Position numbers and translations under genes: made by a program. Of a DNA stretch of 34,659 nucleotides, positions 7,314 through 15,957 are shown one piece after another; the stretch's first letter is position 1; each line of letters starts with the position of its first letter. This stretch comes from Mesorhizobium metallidurans STM 2683 (GTDB taxonomy: Bacteria; Pseudomonadota; Alphaproteobacteria; Rhizobiales; Rhizobiaceae): the NCBI RefSeq assembly GCF_000350085.1, contig NZ_CAUM01000087.1, positions 1-34,659 on the forward strand, in the 5' to 3' direction. Under the pieces are notes generated by a model, which did not search any database, was not told where the DNA came from, and saw nothing but the letters and a program-made list of their open reading frames with translations.

Positions 7314-8051
7314 ATGTTCGAACTGACTGGCCGCAAGGCGCTCGTCACCGGCGCATCTGGAGGCATCGGCGAGGCGATCGCAAGGGTGCTGCATGCGCAA
7401 GGCGCCATCGTCGGCCTGCATGGCACGCGTGTCGAGAAATTGGAGGCGCTGGCCGCCGAACTCGGCGACCGGGTCAAGCTGTTTCCGGCCAATCTTGCCA
7501 ACCGCGACGAGGTCAAGGCGCTCGGCCAGAAGGCAGAGGCCGATCTCGAAGGCGTCGACATTCTCGTCAACAATGCCGGCATCACCAAGGACGGGCTGTT
7601 CGTGCGCATGGCGGACGCCGACTGGGACAGCGTGATCGAGGTCAACCTGACCTCCGTGTTCCGGCTGACCCGCGAGCTCACCCATCCGATGATGCGCCGC
7701 CGGCACGGCCGCATCATCAACATCACCTCGGTCGTCGGCGTCACCGGCAATCCCGGCCAGACCAATTACTGCGCCTCCAAGGCCGGCATGATCGGTTTTT
7801 CCAAGTCGCTGGCGCAGGAGATCGCCACCCGCAACATCACCGTCAATTGCGTCGCCCCGGGCTTCATCGAATCGGCGATGACCGACAAGCTCAACGACAA
7901 GCAGAAAGAGGCGATCATGGCGGCGATCCCGACAAGGCGCATGGGCACCACCACCGAAGTGGCTTCCGCCGTCGCCTACCTCGCTTCCAACGAGGCGGCC
8001 TACGTCACCGGCCAGACCATTCATGTTAACGGCGGCATGGCGATGATTTAA
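7314..8051 (+). CDS. fabG: 3-oxoacyl-ACP reductase
   Basis: A 245-residue short-chain dehydrogenase that reduces 3-oxoacyl-ACP with NADPH in the elongation cycle. Seen directly: the cofactor motif TGASGGIG at 12-19, NNAG at 86-89, and the catalytic set Asn111, Ser139, Tyr152 and Lys156 (YCASK). The C-terminus ends with the usual [16 protein letters not shown] proteins are hard to assign by sequence alone, but the position between fabD and acpP makes FabG secure. An AGGAG ribosome binding site precedes the ATG. Confidence 0.97.
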   Translation: MFELTGRKALVTGASGGIGEAIARVLHAQGAIVGLHGTRVEKLEALAAELGDRVKLFPANLANRDEVKALGQKAEADLEGVDILVNNAGITKDGLFVRMADADWDSVIEVNLTSVFRLTRELTHPMMRRRHGRIINITSVVGVTGNPGQTNYCASKAGMIGFSKSLAQEIATRNITVNCVAPGFIESAMTDKLNDKQKEAIMAAIPTRRMGTTTEVASAVAYLASNEAAYVTGQTIHVNGGMAMI

Positions 8052-8235
8052 CAGTTGCGGGAAAACCCCCCATTTCGGCTTGGAACCAGACCTATTTTCG
8101 TGTAATGCGGCCCGCAACCCGGCGGTTCGGGCAAAAACCGACCCGGTGGCGTTGCCGCCGGGACCATCTTTCAGCTTGATTAGCGGCATTCCGCCCGCTA
8201 ACGAAGACAGACAAACAAAAGACGAGGATGCCCAA
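8052..8235. other. fabG-acpP spacer
   Basis: 184 bases with no gene. An imperfect GC hairpin lies around 8142-8163 without a T run. acpP usually needs far higher expression than fabG, so a separate acpP promoter is likely here, but I could not fix its boxes. Confidence 0.4.
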
Positions 8236-8472
8236 ATGAGTGACACCGCAGAGCGCGTCAAGAAGATCGTCATCGAACACCTTGGCGTCGATGCTGACAA
8301 GGTGACGGAGCAGGCGAGCTTCATCGATGATCTGGGCGCGGACAGCCTCGACACGGTCGAACTCGTCATGGCGTTCGAAGAAGAGTTCGGCGTCGAGATT
8401 CCCGACGATGCGGCCGAGACCATCCTGACCGTCGGCGACGCCGTGAAATACATCGACAAGGCTTCGGCCTGA
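8236..8472 (+). CDS. acpP: Acyl carrier protein
   Basis: A 78-residue acidic four-helix ACP that carries growing acyl chains on phosphopantetheine. The attachment serine is Ser37 in [18 protein letters not shown]; the C-terminal TVGDAVKYI helix is normal. The frame is open upstream, but the ATG at 8236 is chosen because it has a GAGGA ribosome binding site and gives the standard ACP length. It lies 34 bases before fabF. Confidence 0.98.
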   Translation: MSDTAERVKKIVIEHLGVDADKVTEQASFIDDLGADSLDTVELVMAFEEEFGVEIPDDAAETILTVGDAVKYIDKASA

Positions 8473-8506
8473 AGCTTTCCGCAGGCATCACCGGGGAGGA
8501 CCTGCG

Positions 8507-9769
8507 ATGAGGCGTGTCGTCGTCACGGGCCTTGGGCTGCTTTCGCCGTTCGGCATGGGCTTCGAGCATAGCTGGAAGGAACTCCTGACCGGCCGCAGCG
8601 CCGCCAAGCGCATCACCGAGTTCGAAGTGGAGGATCTTGCCTGCAAGATCGCCCACGTCATTCCGCGCGGCAACGGCGAGGCCGCCACCTTCAATCCCGA
8701 GGCCGTTCTCGAGCCGAAGGAACTGCGCAAGATCGGCGACTTCATCCTCTACGGGATCGCGGCCGCCGACGAAGCGCTGAAGGACTCTGGCTGGACACCG
8801 AAGACGCATGAGCAACAGTGCGCCACCGGCGTGCTGATCGGTTCCGGCATCGGCGGCATAGAAGGCATCGCCGAGAACGCGATGATCCTGAAGGAGCGTG
8901 GTCCGCGCCGCATCAGCCCTTTCTTCATCCCCGGCCAGATCATCAATCTCGTCTCTGGCCAGGTCTCGATCCGGCATGGTTTGAAAGGCCCCAACCATGC
9001 CGTCGTCACCGCTTGCTCCACCGGCGCCCACGCCATCGGCGATGCCGCCCGGCTGATCATGTGGGGCGACGCCGACGTCATGGTCGCGGGCGGCGCCGAA
9101 GCGCCGGTAACGCGACTGTCGATCGCCGGTTTCGCCGCTTGCCGGGCGCTGTCCACCGAGCGCAACGACGCCCCGCAAACGGCCTCGCGCCCTTATGATC
9201 GCGACCGTGACGGCTTCGTCATGGGCGAGGGCGCCGGTGTCGTCGTGCTGGAGGCCCTCGAACATGCCAAGGCGCGCGGCGCCAGGATCTATGCCGAGGT
9301 CACCGGTTACGGCCTGACCGGCGATGCCTATCACATCACAGCACCCGCCGAAGACGGCGACGGCGCCTTCCGCTGCATGACGGCGGCACTGAACCGGGCC
9401 AAGCTGACGCCCGCCGATGTCGACTACATCAACGCGCACGGCACTTCGACCATGGCCGATACGATCGAACTCGGCGCCGTCGAGCGGTTGGTCGGCAACG
9501 CCGCGTCGAAAATATCGATGTCGTCGACCAAGTCGTCGATCGGCCATCTTCTGGGAGCGGCGGGCGCCGCCGAGGCGATCTTTTCGATCCTCGCTATCCG
9601 CGACAACATCGCGCCGGCCACTATCAACCTCGACAATCCCGAGCGCGAAACGGCGATCGACCTGGTGCCGAACCAACCGCGTGCCCGCCAGATCGACGTG
9701 GCGCTGTCCAATTCCTTCGGCTTCGGCGGCACCAACGCCTCACTTGTCTTCCAGCGTTACAATGGCTGA
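8507..9769 (+). CDS. fabF: 3-oxoacyl-ACP synthase II
   Basis: A 420-residue condensing enzyme (KAS II) that joins malonyl-ACP to acyl-ACP; in bacteria it sets the balance of long unsaturated chains. The Cys-His-His triad is visible: Cys170 in TACSTGAH, His312 in NAHGTST and His348 in GHLLGA, with Lys343 nearby. The thiolase fold ends in SNSFGFGGTNASLVF. A GGGGAGGA ribosome binding site precedes the ATG. Rhizobial fabF genes stand in exactly this place, between acpP and mltG. Confidence 0.97.
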   Translation: MRRVVVTGLGLLSPFGMGFEHSWKELLTGRSAAKRITEFEVEDLACKIAHVIPRGNGEAATFNPEAVLEPKELRKIGDFILYGIAAADEALKDSGWTPKTHEQQCATGVLIGSGIGGIEGIAENAMILKERGPRRISPFFIPGQIINLVSGQVSIRHGLKGPNHAVVTACSTGAHAIGDAARLIMWGDADVMVAGGAEAPVTRLSIAGFAACRALSTERNDAPQTASRPYDRDRDGFVMGEGAGVVVLEALEHAKARGARIYAEVTGYGLTGDAYHITAPAEDGDGAFRCMTAALNRAKLTPADVDYINAHGTSTMADTIELGAVERLVGNAASKISMSSTKSSIGHLLGAAGAAEAIFSILAIRDNIAPATINLDNPERETAIDLVPNQPRARQIDVALSNSFGFGGTNASLVFQRYNG

Positions 9770-9872
9770 CCGGTTCCGCCGACCGGCACGGCCCATGCGT
9801 GTCGTCAATTTTGCCATATTCGCCCCTACTCTGCCGCAGGGGATTCGTTGCAAGATCAAACGGTAGGGCGCT

Positions 9873-11099
9873 ATGAACACAAATCCGGCGGACAACGGAG
9901 AATTCGGGCAACGGCAGATGCCGCCCGGCCCGATCGTGCCGAAGACGGCCAGCGAGGCCTTGCGGCCTGAAGCCGGCACGCCGCCGCCAAAGCGCTCGCG
10001 CGCCTCGCGCAGCCAGTTCGTCGTATTCATGAACTTCGTCATCACCTCGATAATGCTGGTGGTTCTGGCAGCCGGTGTTGTCCTGTATTTCGGCAAGCAG
10101 GAATTCAATGAGCCCGGTCCGTCGGCCAATGGCGACACGTTCCCGGTCAAGCCGAATTCCGGCGTTCAGGATATCGCCGACCAGCTCGAGCGGCGCGGCT
10201 TGATCAGCGATGCCCGCATCTTCCGCCTTGGCGTGCGCGCCTACGGTAACGATTCGGCGCTCAAGGCCGGCGAATACGAGATCAAGCCGCGCGCTTCCAT
10301 GCACGACATCATGGAGTTGCTGAAGAGCGGCAAGTCGGTGATGTATTCGCTGACCATCCCGGAGGGACTGACGGTCGAGCAGGCGCTGCAGCGCATAGCC
10401 GACCAGGGCGGGCTTGCCGGCGATATGCCGGCAACCATCCCGCTCGAGGGCAGCCTCGCCACGGACACGCTGCGCTTCACGCGCGGCGCGACACGCCAGC
10501 AGATGGTCGACAAATTGCTGGCTGACCAGAAGAAGCTGGTCGACGATGTCTGGCAGCGGCGTGCCCCCGACCTGCCTCTGGCCAATGTCGAAGACTTCGT
10601 CATCCTGGCCTCGATCGTCGAGAAGGAGACGGGCAAGGGCGATGAACGCTCGCGGGTCGCCGCCGTCTTCCTCAACCGGCTGGCCAAAGGCATGCGGCTG
10701 CAGTCGGACCCGACCATCATCTATGGTCTGTTTGGCGGCAAGGGCAAACCCGCCGATCGCCCGATCTACCAGTCGGACATCAAGAAGCCGACGCCCTACA
10801 ACACCTATCTGATCAATGGCCTGCCGCCGACGCCGATCGCCAATCCCGGCCGCGCCTCGTTGGAGGCCGTGGCCAATCCGTCGAAAACCGCAGACCTTTA
10901 CTTCGTCGCCGACGGCACCGGCGGCCACGTCTTTGCCGCGACGCTTGCCGAGCACAATGAAAACGTCGCTCGCTACCGGGCACTGCAGAAGAAGCAGGCC
11001 GAGGACGCCGCCAAGCCCGATGACGCCAAGGTGGACGGTCAAACCGATGCCCCGGTGGAAGGCGGCGACGCCGATGGCGATGCGGGCGCCGCCCAGTAG
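9873..11099 (+). CDS. mltG: Endolytic murein transglycosylase MltG
   Basis: A 408-residue YceG/MltG protein. It is anchored in the inner membrane and cuts nascent glycan strands, releasing them from the synthesis machinery. Residues 1-48 are cytoplasmic and Pro/Arg-rich, a single membrane helix spans about 50-73, then comes a LysM-like region and the catalytic domain with SIVEKETG (catalytic Glu250) and LQSDPTIIYG at 276-285. After the family core (about residue 370) there is an Ala/Asp-rich low-complexity tail ending in Gln. It follows fabF by 103 bases and ends at a hairpin. Confidence 0.95.
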   Translation: MNTNPADNGEFGQRQMPPGPIVPKTASEALRPEAGTPPPKRSRASRSQFVVFMNFVITSIMLVVLAAGVVLYFGKQEFNEPGPSANGDTFPVKPNSGVQDIADQLERRGLISDARIFRLGVRAYGNDSALKAGEYEIKPRASMHDIMELLKSGKSVMYSLTIPEGLTVEQALQRIADQGGLAGDMPATIPLEGSLATDTLRFTRGATRQQMVDKLLADQKKLVDDVWQRRAPDLPLANVEDFVILASIVEKETGKGDERSRVAAVFLNRLAKGMRLQSDPTIIYGLFGGKGKPADRPIYQSDIKKPTPYNTYLINGLPPTPIANPGRASLEAVANPSKTADLYFVADGTGGHVFAATLAEHNENVARYRALQKKQAEDAAKPDDAKVDGQTDAPVEGGDADGDAGAAQ

Positions 11100-11108
11100 G
11101 ATTGAAAT

Positions 11109-11135
11109 CGTCCCTTGCGGATTCTGCAAGGGACG
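11109..11135 (+). terminator. Hairpin after mltG
   Basis: CGTCCCTTGC pairs perfectly with GCAAGGGACG across a 7-base loop, 10 bases after the mltG stop. It has no T run directly after it; ATATTTTGA starts about 15 bases further on. It may be a weak terminator or a transcript-end stabiliser. Confidence 0.45.
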
Positions 11136-11272
11136 CGTCGATATGTTGATATTTTGACAAGAGCGTCCTCAGGTCCGATTCGACGTGCGGGGAACGCTCC
11201 GGCATTATAAAGCCGCGCACGGCCCGGTCCGAAGACCGCGTCCGGGGTCATGCGCCAGGGGGGACACGCGGC

Positions 11273-12163
11273 ATGAATTTGCAAAGCATGACCGGTTTTG
11301 CGCGTGCCGTCGCCGAACACGACGGCACGTCGATCGCCTGGGAGGTCAAATCCGTCAACGGCAAGAGCGTCGAGGTCAGGCTGCGGCTGCCGCAGGGCTT
11401 CGAGCGGCTGGAGCCGGCCGTCAGGCAGACGGTACAGAAGCGCTTTGCGCGTGGTAACTTCCAGGCAACGCTGACCATTGGCCGCGCCGCCGGCCAGCAG
11501 GTGCAGCCGATTGTCAACGAAGCCTTCCTGAAAGACCTGGCGGGGCTGGCCAGACGGCTGCAGGAGCAGTTCGGCGTGGCGCCCGCGACAGCCGACGGGC
11601 TGCTTTCGCTGCGCGGCGTGCTCGACATCCCCGAAACCACCGAGAGCGAAGAGGCACGAGCCGCGCTCGACGCCGCAATAGTGTCGGCGCTGGAAATCGC
11701 GCTGAGCGGGCTGGAGCAGGCGCGCCAGGGCGAGGGCGCCGCACTCCGTTCGCTGCTGTCCGGCCATATCGACGCGATCGAGGCGCTGACGCTCAGAGCC
11801 GAGGCCGATCCTTCGCGCGAGCCGGCGGCAATCCGCGAAAGGATTGCCGAGCAGGTGCGATTGCTGCTGGACGCCTCCGCCAATCTCGACGCCAGCCGCT
11901 TGCACATGGAAGCGGCGTTCCTGGCCACCAAGGCCGACATCCGTGAGGAGATCGACCGGCTGAAGACGCATGTGGCATCGGGCCGGGTGCTTCTGGCCGG
12001 CGGCGGCGCCATCGGCCGCAAGCTCGATTTTCTGGCGCAGGAATTCAACCGCGAATCGAATACGCTGTGTTCGAAGTCGAATGCCGCCGCGGTGACCGCC
12101 ATCGGGCTGGAACTGAAGGCGGTCGTCGACCAGTTTCGCGAACAGGTTCAGAATCTGGAGTGA
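11273..12163 (+). CDS. yicC: YicC/YloC family endoribonuclease
   Basis: A 296-residue YicC-family protein: the family N-terminal signature MTGFARA occurs at residues 5-11, WEVKSVNGKSVEVRLRLP follows, and the C-terminal DUF1732 region holds FLAQEFNRESNTLCSKSN and ends LELKAVVDQFREQVQNLE. Members are cytoplasmic ring-forming endoribonucleases; E. coli YicC acts on small RNA turnover. Its position between mltG and gmk is the common alphaproteobacterial order. The stop is 3 bases from the gmk ATG, so the two form one transcript. Confidence 0.93.
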   Translation: MNLQSMTGFARAVAEHDGTSIAWEVKSVNGKSVEVRLRLPQGFERLEPAVRQTVQKRFARGNFQATLTIGRAAGQQVQPIVNEAFLKDLAGLARRLQEQFGVAPATADGLLSLRGVLDIPETTESEEARAALDAAIVSALEIALSGLEQARQGEGAALRSLLSGHIDAIEALTLRAEADPSREPAAIRERIAEQVRLLLDASANLDASRLHMEAAFLATKADIREEIDRLKTHVASGRVLLAGGGAIGRKLDFLAQEFNRESNTLCSKSNAAAVTAIGLELKAVVDQFREQVQNLE

Positions 12164-12166
12164 CCC

Positions 12167-12859
12167 ATGGTTGCCAAGGAGCCCTTGATTGCCAAGGACC
12201 CCACGATTGCAAGGGATTTGGGTTCCCGCATCCGCCGCCGGGGGCTGATGCTGGTGCTGTCGTCGCCATCCGGCGCCGGCAAGTCGACGATCGCGCGGAA
12301 TCTGCTGGAAAGCGACGGCAGCCTCGAACTGTCGGTCTCCGTCACCACGCGGCCGCGCCGCGGCAGCGAGATCGAGGGCGTCCACTATCATTTCCGCACC
12401 ATGCGCGAATTCGAACGGCTGCGCGATTCCGACGCGCTGCTCGAATGGGCCGAAGTGCATGGCAATTGCTACGCGACACCGCGCGAGCCGGCGGAACTGG
12501 CGCTGGCGCAAGGGCGCGACATGCTGTTCGACATCGACTGGCAGGGTGCCCAGCAGCTCAAGGAGAAGATGCGCGCCGACATCGTCTCGATTTTCATCCT
12601 GCCCCCGTCGATGAAGGAATTGAAGGCGCGTCTGAAGCGCCGCGCCGAGGACCAGGAACAGGTGATCGAGACGCGGCTGAAGAACGCCCGCAACGAGATC
12701 GAACACTGGAAGGAATATGATTTCGTCATCGTCAACGACGATCTCGACCGCGCCTTCGCCGAGGTCCGCGGCATCGTCACCGCCGAGCGGCTGAGGCGCG
12801 ATCGCCGGCCAGGCCTGTTCGATTTCGTCTCAGGGCTGTTGGACGAGAAGACAGATTAG
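12167..12859 (+). CDS. gmk: Guanylate kinase
   Basis: A 230-residue GMP kinase of purine nucleotide synthesis. The P-loop [10 protein letters not shown] is at 32-41; [19 protein letters not shown] (GMP-binding) follows, then [13 protein letters not shown] and [10 protein letters not shown]. It has a 27-residue N-terminal extension with three related short units ([15 protein letters not shown]), matched at DNA level by three copies of a GATTGCCAAGG-like word. The upstream ATG is preferred because it has an SD (CTGGAG) and sits 3 bases after yicC; a start at 12248 would give a protein without the extension. Confidence 0.96.
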   Translation: MVAKEPLIAKDPTIARDLGSRIRRRGLMLVLSSPSGAGKSTIARNLLESDGSLELSVSVTTRPRRGSEIEGVHYHFRTMREFERLRDSDALLEWAEVHGNCYATPREPAELALAQGRDMLFDIDWQGAQQLKEKMRADIVSIFILPPSMKELKARLKRRAEDQEQVIETRLKNARNEIEHWKEYDFVIVNDDLDRAFAEVRGIVTAERLRRDRRPGLFDFVSGLLDEKTD

Positions 12860-12870
12860 TGCGGTGGAGC

Positions 12871-12906
12871 GCCAATCTCCCTACGAGGGGCTACGAGGGG
12901 GGAGAT
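12871..12906. repeat. Degenerate Mesorhizobium-type intergenic repeat between convergent genes
   Basis: ATCTCCC (12875-12881) and GGGAGAT (12900-12906) form a hairpin; the loop holds a 10-base tandem CTACGAGGGG (12881-12900). The left edge GCGCCAATCTCCC is shared with the repeat at 30162-30214. It lies between the convergent gmk and ksgA genes and could serve as terminator for both. Confidence 0.55.
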
Positions 12907-12916
12907 CGGCAGCTTC

Positions 12917-13750
12917 TCAAACCGCATTCGTCAACCGCACGAATTCTTCGACGCTCAAGGTTTCGGCCCGCCGTGTCGGATCGATGCCGGCGCGGGTGAG
13001 CAGGGCTTCGCCGCCGAGGCTTTTCACGCTCTGCCGCAGCATCTTTCTGCGCTGGCCGAACGCTGCTTCGGTGACGCGGCCGAGCTTTTTCACTTCAGCC
13101 GGAAGCGGGCTGGCGCGCGGCGCCAGATGCACCACCGAGGACGTCACCTTGGGCGGTGGCGTAAACGCCTGCGGCGGCACGTCGAAGGCGATTCTTGCGT
13201 CCGTCCGCCAGCCGGCCAGCACGCCGAGCCGGCCATAGGCATCGCTGCCGGGGCGGGCGACGATGCGCTCGGCCACCTCGCGCTGGAACATCAGTGTCAT
13301 CGACGTATAGAAGGGCGGCCACTCGGTGACCGTCAGCCAGCGGATCAAGAGTTCGGTGCCGATATTGTAGGGCAGATTGGCGACGATCTTCACAGGACCG
13401 CCGCTCGCCGCGCCGGCAAGGGCGGCGAAATCCGTCTTCAGCGCATCGCCTGCAACGACCTCAAGCCGACCGGGATAATGGTTGGAGACTTCGGCCAGCG
13501 CTTCCAGGCAACGCTCGTCGCGCTCGATGGCGATCACCCGTCGCGCGCCGCTGAAGAGCAGCGCCCTGGTCAGCCCGCCGGGGCCGGGGCCGACCTCGAT
13601 CACCGTTGCCTCGGTCAGGTCGCCGGCGGCGCGCGCGATCTTGCCGGTCAGGTTGAGGTCGAGCAGGAAATTCTGGCCGAGCGCCTTCTTCGCTTGTAGC
13701 CCATGGCTCTCGATCACCGCGCGCAGCGGCGGCAGCCCATCCATGCTCAT
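12917..13750 (-). CDS. rsmA: 16S rRNA dimethyladenosine transferase
   Basis: A 277-residue KsgA/RsmA, which dimethylates two adjacent adenines in the terminal helix of 16S rRNA as a late check on 30S assembly. Motifs: GQNFL at 25-29, the SAM site [14 protein letters not shown] at 52-65, and catalytic [12 protein letters not shown] from 125. The C-terminal helical domain ends [14 protein letters not shown]. It is last in the lptF-lptG-lptD-surA-pdxA-ksgA cluster, 24 bases after pdxA, a linkage known from many proteobacteria. Confidence 0.97.
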   Translation of the reverse strand: MSMDGLPPLRAVIESHGLQAKKALGQNFLLDLNLTGKIARAAGDLTEATVIEVGPGPGGLTRALLFSGARRVIAIERDERCLEALAEVSNHYPGRLEVVAGDALKTDFAALAGAASGGPVKIVANLPYNIGTELLIRWLTVTEWPPFYTSMTLMFQREVAERIVARPGSDAYGRLGVLAGWRTDARIAFDVPPQAFTPPPKVTSSVVHLAPRASPLPAEVKKLGRVTEAAFGQRRKMLRQSVKSLGGEALLTRAGIDPTRRAETLSVEEFVRLTNAV

Positions 13751-13774
13751 GCGGCCACTCTCATGCTAACGCGC

Positions 13775-14803
13775 TCATGCGGCCGCGGCCTTCGTTCCGC
13801 TATCGGCCAGCCGGCGGGCGAGTCTCAGCGCTGCAATCAGGCTGTCGGCCCGGGCGATGCCCTTGCCGGCGATGTCGAAGGCGGTGCCGTGGTCTGGTGA
13901 CGTGCGGATGAAGGGCAGGCCGAGCGTCACGTTGACCGCTTCGTCGAAAGCCAGCGCCTTGGCGGGGATCAGCGCCTGGTCGTGATACATGCAGATTGCC
14001 ACGTCGTAGCCGGCCCGCGCACGCTCATGGAACATCGTATCGGCCGGCAGCGGCCCGAAAGCGTCGATGCCTTCCGCCCTCAGTCTGTCGATTGCCGGGC
14101 GGATGATATGCTCGTCCTCTGCGCCCATCGCGCCGCCTTCGCCGGCATGCGGATTGAGGCCGGCAATGGCAAGCCGCGGCCTGGCGATGCCGAAGCGATG
14201 TTCGAGATCGGTGGCGGTGATGCGGGCGGTCGCCACGATCAGGTCGCTCGTCAGCGCCTTCGGCACCTCGGATAGCGCGATGTGGATGGTGACCGGGACC
14301 GTGCGCAACTCTGGGCCGGCCAGCAGCATCACCGGCATCGCGTCCGCGCCGGTATGGAGCGATGCCAGATGCGCCAGATATTCGGTATGGCCGGGAAAAC
14401 GGAAGCCGGCATCGTAGAGCGGCTTCTTGGCAATCGGGCACGTCACCACCGCGGCGGCGCGGCCGCCAAGGCAGTCGGCAACGGCGCGGTCGATGGCCTC
14501 GATGGTGCCGGCGGCGTTGGCTGGATCCGGCCGGCCGGGACTGTCGATCGAGCGGGCAGTAAGTGGCACGATCGGCAGGGCCTGCGAAAAGATCCGCTGC
14601 GCTTGCTCCGGCGTGGTTTCCGCAATCGCCACGCTGGCGCCGAGCCGGCGCCCCCGTGCTTCAATCAGTGCCGGATCGGCGAGGAGATAAAAGGGCGCCA
14701 CGCCGGCGCTGTCACGCGCCTGCCAGGCGGCGATGGCGATCTCCGGCCCCACGCCGGACGGATCGCCGACGCTCAACGCCAGCGGAAGCTTTGCATCCGG
14801 CAC
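13775..14803 (-). CDS. pdxA: 4-hydroxythreonine-4-phosphate dehydrogenase
   Basis: A 342-residue PdxA, the NAD-dependent enzyme that oxidises 4-phosphohydroxy-threonine in DXP-dependent vitamin B6 synthesis. The N-terminal [12 protein letters not shown], metal ligands in [15 protein letters not shown] and [10 protein letters not shown], and the NPHAGEGG segment are all present. The open frame extends far upstream into the preceding gene, but family similarity starts at [12 protein letters not shown], so the GTG at 14803 is chosen; it lies 13 bases past the stop of the surA-like gene. The SD is weak, so expression by coupling is likely. It ends in an Ala-rich tail. Confidence 0.93.
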   Translation of the reverse strand: MPDAKLPLALSVGDPSGVGPEIAIAAWQARDSAGVAPFYLLADPALIEARGRRLGASVAIAETTPEQAQRIFSQALPIVPLTARSIDSPGRPDPANAAGTIEAIDRAVADCLGGRAAAVVTCPIAKKPLYDAGFRFPGHTEYLAHLASLHTGADAMPVMLLAGPELRTVPVTIHIALSEVPKALTSDLIVATARITATDLEHRFGIARPRLAIAGLNPHAGEGGAMGAEDEHIIRPAIDRLRAEGIDAFGPLPADTMFHERARAGYDVAICMYHDQALIPAKALAFDEAVNVTLGLPFIRTSPDHGTAFDIAGKGIARADSLIAALRLARRLADSGTKAAAA

Positions 14804-14816
14804 GGCTATGCCGACT

Positions 14817-15749
14817 TCAGCGCTCGACGATGCGGGCTTTCTTCCGCAACTCCTCGACATACTTCTTGGAGAGTTCGTCGGCGTTCTTGTCGTTCGAGCC
14901 TTCGCTCTGGAACACCATCTGGGCGGCCTTGTCGTCCGACACTTCGCGCGACGAGCAGATGCCGATGAACTCGACGCCACGGTCCGTCTCGCGCGTTGCG
15001 GTGGCGCCGCCAACCTTGGTGGCCTTGATCTGCTCGGCCCAATCCGGCGGCAATTGCGGCGCCAGTATCCGGCCGAGATCGCGAACGGTGACGTCGATCA
15101 GGCCCTTGGCGAATTCGCGCGTGGTGTTGCAGCCATTGAAGCGGGCGCGCATGGCGTCGGCCTCGCGTTTGCGCTTGGCCAGCGTCGCGCTGCGCTCGGC
15201 CGCCGGCACGACGAAGATGACTTGCTGCAGCATGTATTCCATGGCGGTCGGCTTGGCGCCGCCTTTGTCGAGCATGCGCCTGACCGCGTCCTGCTCGCTC
15301 ACGGAGCCGCCTTCGCCGGAGCGGTAGCGCGCGCTAAGCGCCTGGTTCCAGGCCATCTGGGCGCGGATGAATTCCTTGAAATGCTCCTTGCCGACGCCGG
15401 ACTGCGCCATGACGCCATCGAGCTGCTTGAGCTGCATCTTGTTGGTCGTGGCAAAGCGCTGGTAGGCGGCTTCGACCTGGGCGTCGCTGATGCGGATGCC
15501 GAGACGCCTGGCTTCGGCGACGCGCAGCGTCTGGTCGATCATTTCGTCGGCGGCGCTGCCCTTTTTGCGCTGCAGTTTCAGGAACGCGGCCCGGTGCGCG
15601 ATGTCGCCGGTGGTGATCGGTACGTTGTTGACGACATATTTGATCTCGCTGGCGAAAGCCGGCGACGCTGTTGCGGTGATCGAGACAGAGGCCGCCGCCA
15701 CCAGCAGCGCCAACCCTGCCGAAAAGAGGTAATTCCTCATCGAAAGCAT
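14817..15749 (-). CDS. SurA N-terminal domain periplasmic chaperone-like protein
   Basis: A 310-residue exported protein. A signal peptide covers about 1-34 (SPAFAS cleavage area), then the SurA N-domain: [19 protein letters not shown], followed by [29 protein letters not shown] and [21 protein letters not shown]. SurA helps outer-membrane proteins, LptD above all, cross the periplasm, so the place after lptD fits. The region where SurA would have a parvulin domain (about 165-270) is diverged: I do not see the usual GGDLGW-type motifs, and it has two Cys (CNTTREF, CSSREV). PPIase activity is doubtful. The ATG at 15740 is an alternative start. Confidence 0.85.
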   Translation of the reverse strand: MLSMRNYLFSAGLALLVAAASVSITATASPAFASEIKYVVNNVPITTGDIAHRAAFLKLQRKKGSAADEMIDQTLRVAEARRLGIRISDAQVEAAYQRFATTNKMQLKQLDGVMAQSGVGKEHFKEFIRAQMAWNQALSARYRSGEGGSVSEQDAVRRMLDKGGAKPTAMEYMLQQVIFVVPAAERSATLAKRKREADAMRARFNGCNTTREFAKGLIDVTVRDLGRILAPQLPPDWAEQIKATKVGGATATRETDRGVEFIGICSSREVSDDKAAQMVFQSEGSNDKNADELSKKYVEELRKKARIVER

Positions 15750-15836
15750 CCCAATTCTATCCCGGTTTGGCCCATTCTATTCTAATCAAGGGAGCCGAAA
15801 CCCGTGCCTACCCTATGCGGCGAAACGATGTCGTCA

Positions 15837-15882
15837 GCGCATGACCCCGAAAATCGGAGTCGATTTCGGAAAGACCATGCGC
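15837..15882. repeat. Rhizobial palindromic intergenic repeat
   Basis: GCGCATG (15837-15843) and CATGCGC (15876-15882) enclose CCGAAAATCG and CGATTTCGG arms. This is a variant of the abundant rhizobial palindrome whose common form is GCATGATC-CCGAAAA...TTTTCGG-GATCATGC. It sits in the 208-base spacer between lptD and the surA-like gene and could shape mRNA processing there. A full copy is at 25011-25059. Confidence 0.75.
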
Positions 15883-15957
15883 CAAATCAAAATCCTACAG
15901 CGTCCCTTGCGCGCCCGAAACGACGCCCGGCCTCCGTGCCGCTCGTCCAGTCGCTTG

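Noticed and set aside
14804..15013. 70-codon upstream extension of pdxA
   Set aside because: It runs inside the surA-like gene; PdxA similarity starts after the GTG at 14803.
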